From the NCBI GenBank assembly GCA_041166745.1, contig JBEEGH010000026.1:3320-67319 (forward strand): a stretch of 64,000 bases of DNA, in the 5' to 3' direction. The position numbers were made by a program, and so were the translations under genes. Shown here piece after piece: positions 50,813-58,889 of the stretch (position 1 is the stretch's first letter; each line of letters starts with the position of its first letter). Source of the DNA: DASUCS01 sp041166745 (lineage in GTDB: Bacteria > Actinomycetota > Acidimicrobiia > Acidimicrobiales > JACDCH01). The notes below the pieces were generated by a model. The model ran no database searches and had not been told where the DNA came from. It saw only the letters and a program-made list of their open reading frames with translations.

Positions 50813-52085
50813 TCGGGGCACGCACATCGGCGTACCAGGTGAGCGCCAGAGCGACCGCGGAGTTCACGAGCAGCACCGCGGTCACCGACGTGGCGTCGAT
50901 GATGCGGCCGGCGATGAGGTTGCCCAGCCCGACCGTGCCGCCGAAGCCCATGATCCACAACGCCATCACCCGACCCCGCACCGCGTCGTCGAGCCGCTCC
51001 TGGAGCGTCGTGAGCAGCGACGTGACCATCGCGAAGTAGAAGAAGCCGAGGATGGCGACGACGGGATATGCCGCGACCGGCGCGCGCAGGACGGCGAACA
51101 CCGCCAGAACGATCGCGTAGCCGAGCATCCCGATCCGCACCATGCGCGGCCGCGGCTGCCGTGCGAGCAGTGTGCCGATCGAGAGCGCACCGCACAGCGC
51201 ACCGACGCCGAACGTCGCGTAGAGCAAGCCGTAACCCGCGGAGTCGGCGTTGATGCCGTAGTTCTCCTCGGCGACGACCGAGAGTTGGCCGACGAACGTC
51301 AACGCGAAGGCCGAGAACAGAAAGATCGTGACGAGGCAACGGCCGACCACGCGATCGGCTCGCGCCACCCGGATCCCGACCGTGAGCTGCCGGAGACCAC
51401 GCGTCTCGGGTGAATCGAACCCGACCCGCGCTGGGAGCTGAACGGCCAGCAGTGCGGCGATGATCACGAGATAGGTGAGCGCGTTGCCGGCGAACACCCA
51501 TGACGGGCCTACGAGATGAAGCAGCACCCCGCCGATGGCCGGACCGACGACGCGTGAGCCGTTCATCTGCGCCGAATTGAGGGAGATCGCCGCCGGAAGG
51601 TTCTCTCGCGCGACCAGGCTCGGAAGCAGCGAGCTGTAGGCCGGTGCATAGATGGCTTGTCCGAGACCGACGGCGAGCACCATGAGCACGATGCCGGTGT
51701 GCGACGGGTGGCTCCCTCGTGTGATCGCGGCCAGGCCGAGCGAGAACGCCAGCTGCTCGAGCGACACGATGATCAGGAGGGCGCGCCGGTCGACGAGATC
51801 GGAGATCCACCCACCGATGATCGAGAGGAACAGTGACGGAGCCAGCTGGCAGGCCACGATGATCCCCACGAAGGTGGCGCTCTTCGTGAGGGAGAACGCG
51901 TACCCCATCAACACGGCGTTCTGCATCCAGCTTCCGATGTTCGACGCGAACGCGCCGAAGAAAATCGTGCGGAACGTGCGATCACGGAGTACGTCGGCGG
52001 CGTTCCCGATGACGAACGGCCGATCGCCGTCGACGAGCGCGTCTTCGCTGTCCTCGAATCCGACGTGCTGTTCCGACGTGGTCAC
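50796..52085 (-). CDS. MFS transporter (EntS/MFS_3-like exporter)
   Basis: This 429-residue protein has about twelve helices and MFS-type loops such as GGWISDLVDRRALLI between helices 2 and 3. The N-terminal half resembles MFS_3/EntS-type exporters (ASNIGSWMQNAVLMGYAFSLTKSATFVG). Family members export siderophores, drugs or metabolites. Translation starts at GTG 52085. The monooxygenase gene starts divergently 47 bases away, so a shared control region is possible, although no operator is evident. Confidence 0.85.
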   Translation of the reverse strand: MTTSEQHVGFEDSEDALVDGDRPFVIGNAADVLRDRTFRTIFFGAFASNIGSWMQNAVLMGYAFSLTKSATFVGIIVACQLAPSLFLSIIGGWISDLVDRRALLIIVSLEQLAFSLGLAAITRGSHPSHTGIVLMVLAVGLGQAIYAPAYSSLLPSLVARENLPAAISLNSAQMNGSRVVGPAIGGVLLHLVGPSWVFAGNALTYLVIIAALLAVQLPARVGFDSPETRGLRQLTVGIRVARADRVVGRCLVTIFLFSAFALTFVGQLSVVAEENYGINADSAGYGLLYATFGVGALCGALSIGTLLARQPRPRMVRIGMLGYAIVLAVFAVLRAPVAAYPVVAILGFFYFAMVTSLLTTLQERLDDAVRGRVMALWIMGFGGTVGLGNLIAGRIIDATSVTAVLLVNSAVALALTWYADVRAPITARQ

Positions 52086-52132
52086 TGGCCGATGGTTCTA
52101 TCGGAACCAGCCGAACCTGCAACGCTGACGTC

Positions 52133-54034
52133 GTGACAACGGTCGACCGGGACCTGCTCGCCGAAGCCGTGAGGACGGCCTATCTCCCGGCCTTGCTCAT
52201 CGCTCTGGCCCACTCCCTCGGCGATCTGTCGCTGTTGCGAGAGGGCCTCCGACCCGACGCCGCCAGGGTGCAGGAGCCGAGCGCCGGCTTGACACGAGAG
52301 CAACGCGACGAGGCTCGAGAGCTTGCGATCGAGCGTCTGCAGCTGCTCTCCGATCAGCCGGTCCGCCAGGTTGCTCCGGTGGACGACGACACGCTCCGCC
52401 AGATGTTCGCATTCCTCATCGGCCAACCGGTGTCAGACGACTACTTCGACCTCCTGCGCGAGGAGCTGGGTGTCTCGGGCGAGGACGTCCGCACGCCGCT
52501 GTGGCACAAGGACGACATCGACGCGACACGGCCGTTCTCTGTCGTGATCGTGGGAGCGGGGATGTCCGGGTTGGCGGCCGCGCACCGGCTGCAGCAGGCG
52601 GGCGTGCCGTATCTGATCGTCGAGAAGAACGGCGACGTCGGCGGCACGTGGTTCGAGAATCGCTATCCAGGCGCCCGGGTGGACGTGCCCAACCACCTCT
52701 ACAGCTACTCGTTCTTCCAGCGGCCGGACTGGCCGCAGCGGTTCACGCAGCAAGACCTGCTGCTCGACTACTTCCGAGACGCGGCGGATGCCCTCGACGT
52801 GCGCAAGCACATTCGCTTCGGCACCGAGGTGCTCGATGCCACCTTCCAGGAAGCCGATGGCGACTGGGTGATCCGCGTACGGACGACCGACGGGCGCGAG
52901 GAGACGCTCACGGCCAATGTGCTCGTCAGCGCCGTCGGTCAACTCAATCGTCCGAAGCTGCCCGACGTCGCCGGCCGGGATTCGTTCCGCGGGGCGTCGT
53001 TTCATTCCGCGCAATGGGACGACAACGTGGATTTGAAGGGCAAGCGGGTAGCCGTGATCGGCACGGCGGCCAGCGGGATCCAACTCATTCCCGCGATCGC
53101 CGACGAGGTCGCCGAACTGCACGTGTACCAGCGCACTCCCAACTGGTTCATGCCGACGCCCGACTATCACGCCGACACACCGGTGGGCATGCAGTGGTTG
53201 CTCGACAACGTGCCGACGTACAGCGAGTGGTACCGGCTCTCGTTGTTCTGGCGTCTGTCAGAGGGAATGCTGGCGGCCGCCCGCGTCGATCCGGAATGGC
53301 CGCAAGACGGCCGATCCGTGGGTCCGCTGAACGAGGGTCTGCGAACGTTGCTGACGCAGTACCTCGAGTCGCAGTTCGCTGATGCGCCAGCGCTGCTCGA
53401 ACGAGTCCTCCCGCAGTATCCGCCGCTCGCCAAGCGCATCCTCCTCGACAACGGCATCTGGGCAAGCACGCTCAAGCGCGACCACGTGGAGCTCGTCACC
53501 GATTCGATCGACGAGATCACGCCGAACGGAATCGTGGCGGGCGGACAGCTGCGCGATGTCGACGTGATCGTGTACGCCACGGGCTTTCATGCCTCGGAGT
53601 TCTTGACGCCGCTGCGCATCAAGGGGCGCGGTGGGATCGATCTGCACGACCGCTGGGACGGCGATGCTCGCGCGTATCTCGGGCTCACCGTGCCGGGGTT
53701 CCCGAACCTGTTCTGCATGTACGGGCCGAACACCAACCTCGTCGCCAATGGCTCGATCATCTACTTCAGCGAGTGTGAAGTGCAGTACATCCTCAGCGCG
53801 ATCAGACTCCTGCTCGAGCGACGAATGAGCGCCTTCGACTGCCGCCCGGAGGTGCACGACGCCTACAACGTCGCCGTCGACGACGGCAACGCGCGCATGG
53901 CCTGGGGCGCGGCCTCGGTGAACACCTGGTACCGCAACGCCCGCGGACGGATCGCGCAGAATTGGCCGTTCAGCTTGCTGGAGTTCTGGCAGCGGACCCG
54001 CGAGGTCGATCTCTCCGACTACGAGTTGATGTAG
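52133..54034 (+). CDS. Baeyer-Villiger flavin monooxygenase (HAPMO-like)
   Basis: The 633-residue enzyme has two Rossmann motifs, GAGMSGLAAA near residue 141 for FAD and GTAASGIQL near 309 for NADPH. The type I Baeyer-Villiger fingerprint FxGxxxHxxxW(D) appears as FRGASFHSAQWD near 284. A helical N-terminal extension of about 130 residues matches the architecture of 4-hydroxyacetophenone monooxygenase, which is about the same length. Such enzymes insert oxygen into ketones to make esters. It starts at GTG 52133. A broken glyoxalase-type gene follows 40 bases downstream. Confidence 0.9.
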   Translation: MTTVDRDLLAEAVRTAYLPALLIALAHSLGDLSLLREGLRPDAARVQEPSAGLTREQRDEARELAIERLQLLSDQPVRQVAPVDDDTLRQMFAFLIGQPVSDDYFDLLREELGVSGEDVRTPLWHKDDIDATRPFSVVIVGAGMSGLAAAHRLQQAGVPYLIVEKNGDVGGTWFENRYPGARVDVPNHLYSYSFFQRPDWPQRFTQQDLLLDYFRDAADALDVRKHIRFGTEVLDATFQEADGDWVIRVRTTDGREETLTANVLVSAVGQLNRPKLPDVAGRDSFRGASFHSAQWDDNVDLKGKRVAVIGTAASGIQLIPAIADEVAELHVYQRTPNWFMPTPDYHADTPVGMQWLLDNVPTYSEWYRLSLFWRLSEGMLAAARVDPEWPQDGRSVGPLNEGLRTLLTQYLESQFADAPALLERVLPQYPPLAKRILLDNGIWASTLKRDHVELVTDSIDEITPNGIVAGGQLRDVDVIVYATGFHASEFLTPLRIKGRGGIDLHDRWDGDARAYLGLTVPGFPNLFCMYGPNTNLVANGSIIYFSECEVQYILSAIRLLLERRMSAFDCRPEVHDAYNVAVDDGNARMAWGAASVNTWYRNARGRIAQNWPFSLLEFWQRTREVDLSDYELM

Positions 54035-54074
54035 ACACTGGGCTGTCTGCAAGCAGACGAAATAGGGGGAGCAG

Positions 54075-54469
54075 ATGGCAACGATCACCGGTGCGCATCA
54101 CATTGCGCTGACCGTGACCGACGTGGAGCGCAGCGCGCAGTGGTATCAAGAGCTTCTGGGCATGCAAGTGGTGTTACAGGGCGACGATGAGACCGTGCGC
54201 TACCGAGTGTTGGCTCACCCTTCAGGGTGGATCATGGGCTTGCGCCAGTATCCGGGCAAAGAAGTGGAGCCTTCGACGAGTTTCGGACCGGGCTCGACCA
54301 TGTCGCATTCACGGTGACGAGCCGAGACGAGCTCGATGCCTGTGCCGCTGAGTTGGCCGAACGGGGCGTCCCGTTCTCGCCAGTAGCGGAGACGCCGATC
54401 GGCACGGTCATCGTCTTCCGCGATCCGGACAACATCCAACTCGAGTTCTGGCTGCCGGCCGGCAGCTGA
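54075..54469 (+). pseudogene. VOC/glyoxalase-fold gene broken by a one-base frameshift
   Basis: The first half reads HHIALTVTDVERSAQWYQELLGM from ATG 54075. The second half reads FDEFRTGLDHVAFTV...NIQLEFWLP in another frame, ending at 54469. Together they make one complete 131-residue VOC-fold protein with the usual metal ligands (N-terminal His, C-terminal Glu). The switch lies at 54270-54274, where CCTTCG appears to have lost one T (restoring it gives Pro-Phe-Asp). A GGGGGAG ribosome binding site precedes the ATG. It is either a recent inactivation or a sequencing error; the site is not a classic slippery sequence. Confidence 0.8.
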
Positions 54470-54482
54470 TCTCTCCGGACCC

Positions 54483-57074
54483 ATGGCCGGCGATGCGCTG
54501 CCCGCGGGGACGGTCACGTTCGTCTTCACCGACATAGAAGGCTCCACGCGGCTGCTCGGTCAGCTCGGCGCGACGTACGCGCAGCTTCTCGATCAGCACA
54601 ACCGCCTCCTCGCTGAGGTCTTCGCGCGGCACGGCGGGGTCGTGTTCGGCACGGAAGGCGACGCGATGTTCGTCGCCTTCGAGCGCGCGTCGGCTGCGAT
54701 GGCGGCCGCGGTCGATGCACAACTTCGTCTGCAGGAGCAAGCCTGGCCGGAGGATGCCGTCGTTCGCGTGCGAATGGGGGTGCACACCGGCGACGCGGAC
54801 GTGGTCGGCGACAACTACGTCGGCATGTCCGTGCACGTCGCGGCGCGCGTATCGTCGGCCGGCCACGGCGGTCAGGTGCTGGCGAGCGACGTGACGCGCC
54901 ACCTCGCGCCCGACGTCGACAGCATCGATCTGGGCCGCCACCGCCTCAAGGACGTCGGCGAGGTTGGCCTCTGGCAGCTCGCCCACCCCGGGCTCGAGCG
55001 CGACTTCCCGCCGCTCCGCACGCTCACCGCCATGCCGAACAACCTGCCGTCTGCGGTCGATCCCTTCGTGGGCCGGACGGCCGAGCTCGCCGGCGTGCAC
55101 GAAGCCCTCGCGGAGAGCCGGCTCGTCACGCTGACCGGCCCCGGCGGCTGCGGCAAGACCAGACTCGCGTTGGAGGCATCCACTGCAGCGTTGTCGTCGT
55201 ACCCCGACGGCGTCTGGTTCGTGAGCCTGGCCGTGGCCGAGGACGGCGAACGAGTCGTGCCGCTCGTTGCAGAAGTGCTGCGCGTGTCAGAACGTACGGA
55301 TGAGCCACTGGCCGACACACTCGAGCAGTGGCTTCGCGAGCGTCAGCTGCTCCTGGTGCTCGACAACTGCGAGTCGGTCGTGCCTGCAGTCGCCGGGTTC
55401 GCCGACCGCTACCTGGGGCAATGCGCCGGCGTTCGCATCCTGGCCACGAGTCGCGAGTTCCTCGGTGTGCGCGGCGAGCGGGCCTTGGCCACACCGCCAC
55501 TGAATGTGGCCGACGATCCAGTCCTCGCAGGTGTGTCCGACGCGGTGGAGCTGTTCCTCGTGCGGGCCTCCGCCGCGGTGCCGAGCTTCGATGTCGGCGC
55601 CGCCGACGTTGCCACTGTCGCCCAGATATGCCGTCGGCTCGACGGGCTTCCCCTCGCGATCGAGCTCGCAGCGGCGCGCTTGCGGGCTCTCTCACTCGAA
55701 CAGCTCGCGACGCGGCTCGACGATCGGTTCCGGATCCTGAGAGCAGGGGAGCGCACGCTCCAAGCGGTGGTGACCTGGAGCTATGACCTCCTCACCGATG
55801 CAGAGCGAGAGTTGTTCGTACGCCTTGCAGTGTTCCCTGCCCACTTCCGCCTCGAGGCCGTCGAGATGGTCGTCACCGACGACCTCGTCGACGAGATCGA
55901 CGTGGTCGACCTGCTCACACGGCTCGTGGAGAAATCACTCGTCACGACCACGATGGAAGGTGATGCCTACCGCTACCGCTTGCTCGAGACCCTTCGCGAG
56001 TACGCATTCGCTCGGCTCGAGGAACGAGGGGAAGTCAGCCGATGGCGCGACCGGTTGCTCGAGTGGGCCATGACCCGCGTCGATCATGTCGAGGAGTCGC
56101 TGCGCCGGCCGGCGCAAGACGCGGCGCTGCGCTCGGTGATCTCCGACTCCGTCACGCTGCGGGCGTCGATGGACTGGGCGATGAGCCGAGGCGATGACCT
56201 CGCGGCCTTGCGGATCGCGACGGCCGTACCGATCGGCCTCAACGGGGAGCGTCGCCAGATCATCACCGACCTGCTGGTCCGCGTCGGATCTGCGGCGGAC
56301 GGATGGATCGCGGGTCGGGCCTATTCCGCGCTCGGCAACATGGCATTCGAGCAAGCCGACTGGTCCGCCTCGACAGAGGCGAACGCAGTCGCGCATGACC
56401 ACTTCCTCGCGGTGGGTTCCGATCGTCACGCCGGATGGGCCATCTATCTCCGCGCACACGGCGCATGGGGCATGGGCGACCTGGCTGCGGTTGATCGGCT
56501 GATCGTGGACGCGATCGCATACTTCCGGAGCGAGGCCGACACCATGGGCCTCGGTTACGCGCTGTGGGTCGCGTCGCTCCGAACATCGGATCTCGACGAC
56601 GCCAAGCGCATGGCCGCGGAGGCCGACGAGTTGCTCCGCGGTGATGGATCGGTGATGGGCGTCGCACACAACGTCGAAGGCCGCGGAATCATCGCGTTCG
56701 ACAGAGACGAGCTCGACGACGCAGCCACGTTTGTCGCAGAGGCCGTCGAACTGTTCGCCACCTACGGAAACGTCGGTTGCAGCGCGCACGCGCTGGAGGC
56801 GGCCGCCGTCGTCGTGGGTCGCACGGGACGGGCGGAGGTCGCCACCGAGCTCCTCGGTGCGGCGGAGGAACTGCGCCACCGCAGCGGCCAAGGTCACCGC
56901 CCGTGGGAGATCCGGGCCCGCCACGGCGACATCGAGGATCGCATCGCGCCGTTGACTCCCGCCGCTCAGGAGGCCGCCTTGGCTGCGGGACGGCAGCACT
57001 CGCTCGAGTCAGCCGCTCGCGCTGCGCTCGACGCGCTGTCGTCGGCTGGACGGGGTGTGACGACCGTCCGCTAG
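54483..57074 (+). CDS. Cyclase-homology plus STAND-type ATPase regulator
   Basis: The 863-residue protein has a class III nucleotidyl cyclase domain (about 10-180), then a STAND/NB-ARC-like ATPase with Walker A GPGGCGKT near 219-226 and LLLVLDNCE near 300, then TPR-like helical repeats. Both metal Asps are kept (D17, D60) and the Arg at 122. The substrate-specifying Lys and Asp positions are G56 and N111, and the transition-state Asn is H118, so cyclase activity is doubtful. Mycobacterial relatives usually end in a LuxR helix-turn-helix, which is absent. It probably senses a ligand. Confidence 0.85.
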   Translation: MAGDALPAGTVTFVFTDIEGSTRLLGQLGATYAQLLDQHNRLLAEVFARHGGVVFGTEGDAMFVAFERASAAMAAAVDAQLRLQEQAWPEDAVVRVRMGVHTGDADVVGDNYVGMSVHVAARVSSAGHGGQVLASDVTRHLAPDVDSIDLGRHRLKDVGEVGLWQLAHPGLERDFPPLRTLTAMPNNLPSAVDPFVGRTAELAGVHEALAESRLVTLTGPGGCGKTRLALEASTAALSSYPDGVWFVSLAVAEDGERVVPLVAEVLRVSERTDEPLADTLEQWLRERQLLLVLDNCESVVPAVAGFADRYLGQCAGVRILATSREFLGVRGERALATPPLNVADDPVLAGVSDAVELFLVRASAAVPSFDVGAADVATVAQICRRLDGLPLAIELAAARLRALSLEQLATRLDDRFRILRAGERTLQAVVTWSYDLLTDAERELFVRLAVFPAHFRLEAVEMVVTDDLVDEIDVVDLLTRLVEKSLVTTTMEGDAYRYRLLETLREYAFARLEERGEVSRWRDRLLEWAMTRVDHVEESLRRPAQDAALRSVISDSVTLRASMDWAMSRGDDLAALRIATAVPIGLNGERRQIITDLLVRVGSAADGWIAGRAYSALGNMAFEQADWSASTEANAVAHDHFLAVGSDRHAGWAIYLRAHGAWGMGDLAAVDRLIVDAIAYFRSEADTMGLGYALWVASLRTSDLDDAKRMAAEADELLRGDGSVMGVAHNVEGRGIIAFDRDELDDAATFVAEAVELFATYGNVGCSAHALEAAAVVVGRTGRAEVATELLGAAEELRHRSGQGHRPWEIRARHGDIEDRIAPLTPAAQEAALAAGRQHSLESAARAALDALSSAGRGVTTVR

Positions 57075-57892
57075 CTGCCGGCTTCCTCGAGCGCGCGCCG
57101 AACGAGCACCTTCGTGAGGTGGCGGCGGAACTCTGGTGATGCGTTGAGATCCGCGGGCGGGTCGGTGCCCTCGTCGGCGACGTTGGCCGCATCCGCGGCG
57201 GACGCGCCCGAGGTGATCGCCGCCTCGGCCGCCGACGCCCGTAGGGGAGTGGAGCCGACGTTGACGAGCCCGATGCCCGTGGTGCCGTTGCGGACGCACG
57301 CGACGCCGACGATGGCCCAGTCCTGGGCGCGCCGGTTGAACTTCTGGAATGACCAGCCCGCGCCCGGAGCCTTCGGCACACGGATCTCTGTGAGCAGCTC
57401 GTCTGGATTGAGTGCGGTCTCGAGGAAGCCGGTGAAGAAGTCGTCGACGGAAATCTCGCGGGTGCCGCTCGGTCCCTGGGCGACCAACGTGGCCCGCAGT
57501 GCGAGTAGCACGGCCGGGAGATCGGACGCCGGATCGCCGTGGGCGATCGAGCCACCGATGGTGCCGCGATGTCGCACTTGCGGGTCGCCGACTTGTCCGG
57601 CGGCGTGACGCAACAGTGCCGCCTGCTCACCGAGAAGGTCCGAGTGCTCGAGATCGTGGTGGCGCGTCAGCGCACCGACGGCCACATGATCGCCGCCATC
57701 GCGGATGTACGACAGATCGCGCAGTCGGCCGACATCGACGAGCACCGATGGTGTGGCCAGCCGCAGCTTCATGAGCGGTAGCAGCGAATGGCCACCGGCC
57801 AGCAGCTTGGCCTCGTCGCCGTGCTCCGTGAGCAGAGCGATTGCGTGCTCGGCCGAGTCGGCCCGTACGTAGTCGAAAAGTGCGGGGATCAC
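57071..57892 (-). CDS. coxM: FAD-binding subunit of a xanthine dehydrogenase/CO dehydrogenase-type hydroxylase
   Basis: The 273-residue subunit has the FAD motifs AGGHSLLPLMKLR near residue 33 and TIGGSIAHGDPASDLP near 110, as in CoxM and related medium subunits. It passes electrons between the 2Fe-2S subunit and the acceptor. I start it at GTG 57892 (MIPALFDYVRA), overlapping the coxS stop. The molybdenum-binding large subunit that should complete the enzyme is not in this window. Its stop shares CTAG (57071-57074) with the convergent regulator gene. Confidence 0.9.
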   Translation of the reverse strand: MIPALFDYVRADSAEHAIALLTEHGDEAKLLAGGHSLLPLMKLRLATPSVLVDVGRLRDLSYIRDGGDHVAVGALTRHHDLEHSDLLGEQAALLRHAAGQVGDPQVRHRGTIGGSIAHGDPASDLPAVLLALRATLVAQGPSGTREISVDDFFTGFLETALNPDELLTEIRVPKAPGAGWSFQKFNRRAQDWAIVGVACVRNGTTGIGLVNVGSTPLRASAAEAAITSGASAADAANVADEGTDPPADLNASPEFRRHLTKVLVRRALEEAGS

Positions 57893-58356
57893 TTCGACGC
57901 TCCCGCCCTGGCCGCCGCCAGCACCGATTGCACGATGTTGTGGTAGCCGGTGCAGCGGCACAGGTTGCCTTCGAGGCCTTCACGTACCGATGCTTCGTCG
58001 GTGACGCGGCCCTCCTCGACGAGGGACACTGCGGCCATCACCATCCCCGGAGTGCAGAAGCCGCATTGGAGTCCGTGGTTGGCCTGGAACGCGGCCTGCA
58101 TCGGATGGAGTACCCCGTCGGTGGCGAGGCCCTCGATCGTGGTGACCGCCGACCCGTCGGCCTGGGCGGCCAGAACCGTGCACGACTTCACCGACTCGCC
58201 GTCGAGGTGGACCGTGCACGCGCCGCACGACGACGTGTCGCAACCCACATTGGTGCCGGTGAGGCCTACGACGTCACGTAGGTAGTGAACGAGGAGGAGA
58301 CGGGGCTCGACATCGTGCTCCGTGGCCTCGCCGTTGACCGTGATGGAAACCTTCAA
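57889..58356 (-). CDS. coxS: 2Fe-2S subunit of a xanthine dehydrogenase/CO dehydrogenase-type hydroxylase
   Basis: The 155-residue subunit has both iron-sulfur sites of the family: a plant-type ferredoxin site around CDTSSCGACTVHLDG (first Cys near residue 39) and a C-terminal four-helix site with CGFCTPGM and CRCTGYH. It begins at TTG 58356, behind a GGGGGG ribosome binding site; no ATG or GTG fits. The order coxS-coxM on the minus strand ends without coxL, so the large subunit must be encoded elsewhere or has been lost. Confidence 0.92.
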   Translation of the reverse strand: MKVSITVNGEATEHDVEPRLLLVHYLRDVVGLTGTNVGCDTSSCGACTVHLDGESVKSCTVLAAQADGSAVTTIEGLATDGVLHPMQAAFQANHGLQCGFCTPGMVMAAVSLVEEGRVTDEASVREGLEGNLCRCTGYHNIVQSVLAAARAGASK

Positions 58357-58424
58357 GGTGACCCCCCACTTCGGCTGCTTACCGGGCGCTCATCCTGCCG
58401 CAAATTCGGGGCCCGTGCTGGCGA

Positions 58425-58889
58425 CTAGGAAGCGGATTCGACCAGGTCGAGAGCTTCGGCGGGTGTCACCGTGGTGGCGTCGACGCCCCTCACCGCCGGC
58501 AGGTAGTGGTCCATCGTCGTGACGTTTGCATAGGCGACTTGTCGGAGGAGCCCGTCGGTGAGCTCGCCGCCCTCGATGTCGAGGCTCGTGCGGAATCGGG
58601 CCTCGCCGTCGTCGAGGTCGAGGTCGAAGCTGCCCACCAACAGGTTGAAGTTGATGCGGATGAACAACTCGGCCACGTCTCGACGACTGCGGTCGGACAC
58701 GTGCTCCGGATACACGGAGTAGAAGACGATCCGTTCCTCGTCTTCGAAAACGGTGACGTAACACTGCCACTCGCCGTTGTCGCCCTGGAAGCCGCAGGTG
58801 ATGTAGCCGTCTTCGACGGTCGGTGACCACCCGTCGCGCTCGAGGAAGTCGACGACGTCGTCGGCCAATGTCGTCACGGCAGGCGTCAC
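58425..58889 (-). CDS. YbjN-domain protein, possible chaperone or antidote of the upstream DUF4157 protein
   Basis: The 154-residue acidic protein fits the YbjN family: DDVVDFLERDGW, then GEWQCYVTVFEDEERIVFYSVYP, the helix RRDVAELFIRINFNLLVGSFDLDLDDGE with RFRTSLD, and a C-terminal helix with LRQVAY. YbjN folds have been compared with type III secretion chaperones. It starts at GTG 58889, overlapping the stop of the DUF4157-kinase gene by four bases, so translation is coupled. A chaperone or immunity role for that protein is my inference. Small size and acidity fit it. Confidence 0.75.
   Translation of the reverse strand: MTPAVTTLADDVVDFLERDGWSPTVEDGYITCGFQGDNGEWQCYVTVFEDEERIVFYSVYPEHVSDRSRRDVAELFIRINFNLLVGSFDLDLDDGEARFRTSLDIEGGELTDGLLRQVAYANVTTMDHYLPAVRGVDATTVTPAEALDLVESAS

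Noticed and set aside
54267..54275. Programmed frameshift in the VOC gene
   Set aside because: The sequence GAGCCTTCG is not a classic slippery heptamer and no downstream stimulatory structure stands out; a one-base loss or read error explains it better.
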